From positions 434,001 to 498,000 of the forward strand of contig JADJFV010000001.1 of the NCBI GenBank assembly GCA_016708435.1: a stretch of 64,000 nt of DNA, read 5' to 3'. Made by a program: the position numbers and the translations under genes. Below are positions 63,498 through 64,000 of the stretch, one piece after another. The notes beneath the pieces were generated by a model. It saw only the letters and a list, made by a program, of their open reading frames with translations. It was not told where the DNA came from and made no database searches. Source of the DNA: Leptospiraceae bacterium. Its GTDB lineage: Bacteria > Spirochaetota > Leptospiria > Leptospirales > Leptospiraceae. Position 1 is the stretch's first letter, and each line of letters begins with the position of its first letter.

Positions 63498-64000
63498 ATG
63501 TCAAAAAAAGTTATCGTTGTTGGAGCCTCAAGCGGGATTGGTGCTGAGATTGCGAAGGAGTTATTAAAATCCGGAGCCTATGTAACACTCATTGCACGTA
63601 GAGAAGAAGAGTTACATAAGCTAGTTGCAGAAATTCCTTCTTCTAAATACTGCATAATCAAACATGATGTTTCTCACTTTGCAGAAGCTCCAAAATTTTT
63701 TGCAGATGCCGTTAAAATCATGGAAGGTCTAGATGAAATTTATTATTGCGCTGGAATATTAGAAAAAGTTGCAATCGATGAATTCTCTGTTGAAAAAGAC
63801 ATTCGCATGTTGACAATCAATACACTCGGCGCTGTAGCGTGGCTGAATTCGGCAGCAGAAATTTTTCAAAAGAAAAATTCTGGTAAGATAATTGGAATCT
63901 CTTCCATTGCAGGAGACCGAGGACGTGTCGGTAGTCCAGCGTATAACACGAGTAAGGCGGCACTCAATACTTATCTAGAAAGTCTCCGCAATCGCTTATC
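63498..64000 (+). CDS. Short-chain dehydrogenase/reductase (partial)
   Basis: At least 167 residues, cut by the window end. The nucleotide motif [13 protein letters not shown] near the start, YYCAGI (NNAG equivalent), SSIAG and the catalytic YNTSK (YxxxK) are visible. An AAGGA site precedes the ATG. Substrate unknown. Confidence 0.9.
   Translation, partial: MSKKVIVVGASSGIGAEIAKELLKSGAYVTLIARREEELHKLVAEIPSSKYCIIKHDVSHFAEAPKFFADAVKIMEGLDEIYYCAGILEKVAIDEFSVEKDIRMLTINTLGAVAWLNSAAEIFQKKNSGKIIGISSIAGDRGRVGSPAYNTSKAALNTYLESLRNRL

Overview
The window is AT-rich bacterial DNA with densely packed genes on both strands. It reads as a spirochaete of the Leptospiraceae (Leptospira-like), probably environmental. 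This assignment is inferred from family content and style: many short-lipobox lipoproteins, several class III nucleotide cyclases and a cyclic-nucleotide-binding protein, SpoIIE phosphatase and Hpt-like signalling proteins, LRR, WG, Kelch and LVIVD repeat proteins, SH3 and DUF5808 proteins, and dispersed palindromic repeats whose translation reads 'CHLERS'. I saw no rRNA, tRNA or CRISPR array.

Layout. 1-1928: a minus-strand, translationally coupled operon of a PqqD-like small protein, an ATP-grasp ligase and a fold-type III PLP decarboxylase (cut by the window edge). It is the best candidate for an undescribed biosynthetic system. 2240-11307: housekeeping and signalling genes (double cNMP-binding protein, frameshifted carA, 2Fe-2S ferredoxin, a periplasmic NMT1-like sensor fused to PAS and ATPase domains, fatty acid hydroxylase, SH3 protein, mtnP). 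11398-11515: two long perfect palindromes in a divergent intergenic region. 11584-17500: SGNH hydrolase, surface proteins, an ATPase gene relic, a ParE/RelE toxin-antitoxin pair and queD. 17579-26176: DUF1858, WYL regulator with adenylate cyclase, ABC-F, rhodanese, a receiver-like protein and a large frameshifted lipoprotein. 26210-31019: metzincin-like lipoprotein, srkA-like kinase, holB and an ECF sigma operon.

31184-38191 is a complete-looking clade II nitrous oxide reductase operon: lipoprotein cytochrome c, nosZ, nosB-like, a Cys-rich copper storage (Csp-like) protein, nosL, nosD, nosF and nosY. It lies behind an FNR/CRP-type box placed where a class II activator would bind. The parts fit together as electron donor, catalytic enzyme, copper storage and delivery, and Cu-site maturation. 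Two dispersed repeats have inserted into this operon, one inside the original nosL signal peptide and one in the nosD leader. Next comes a Fic gene whose ribosome binding site lies inside a 74-base inverted repeat.

39529-64000: M48 peptidase, Hpt-like protein, SpoIIE phosphatase, WG protein, aroA, MBL hydrolase, a DegT-family protein with His in place of the PLP lysine, a convergent ferritin-like DUF455 plus ATP-grasp pair, a CAP lipoprotein ending in an anomalous run of almost pure G/C, an esterase, a channel-like membrane protein, an ABC exporter pair, two aminotransferases, LRR, DinB and cyclase genes, DedA and a partial SDR.

Quality caution: three genes (carA, an outer membrane protein and a large lipoprotein) each carry one extra base in a short homopolymer or G/C run. 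The ECF sigma gene lacks a start where homology suggests one, and the G/C tract is abnormal. Consensus sequencing errors are therefore likely and should be ruled out before any biological reading.
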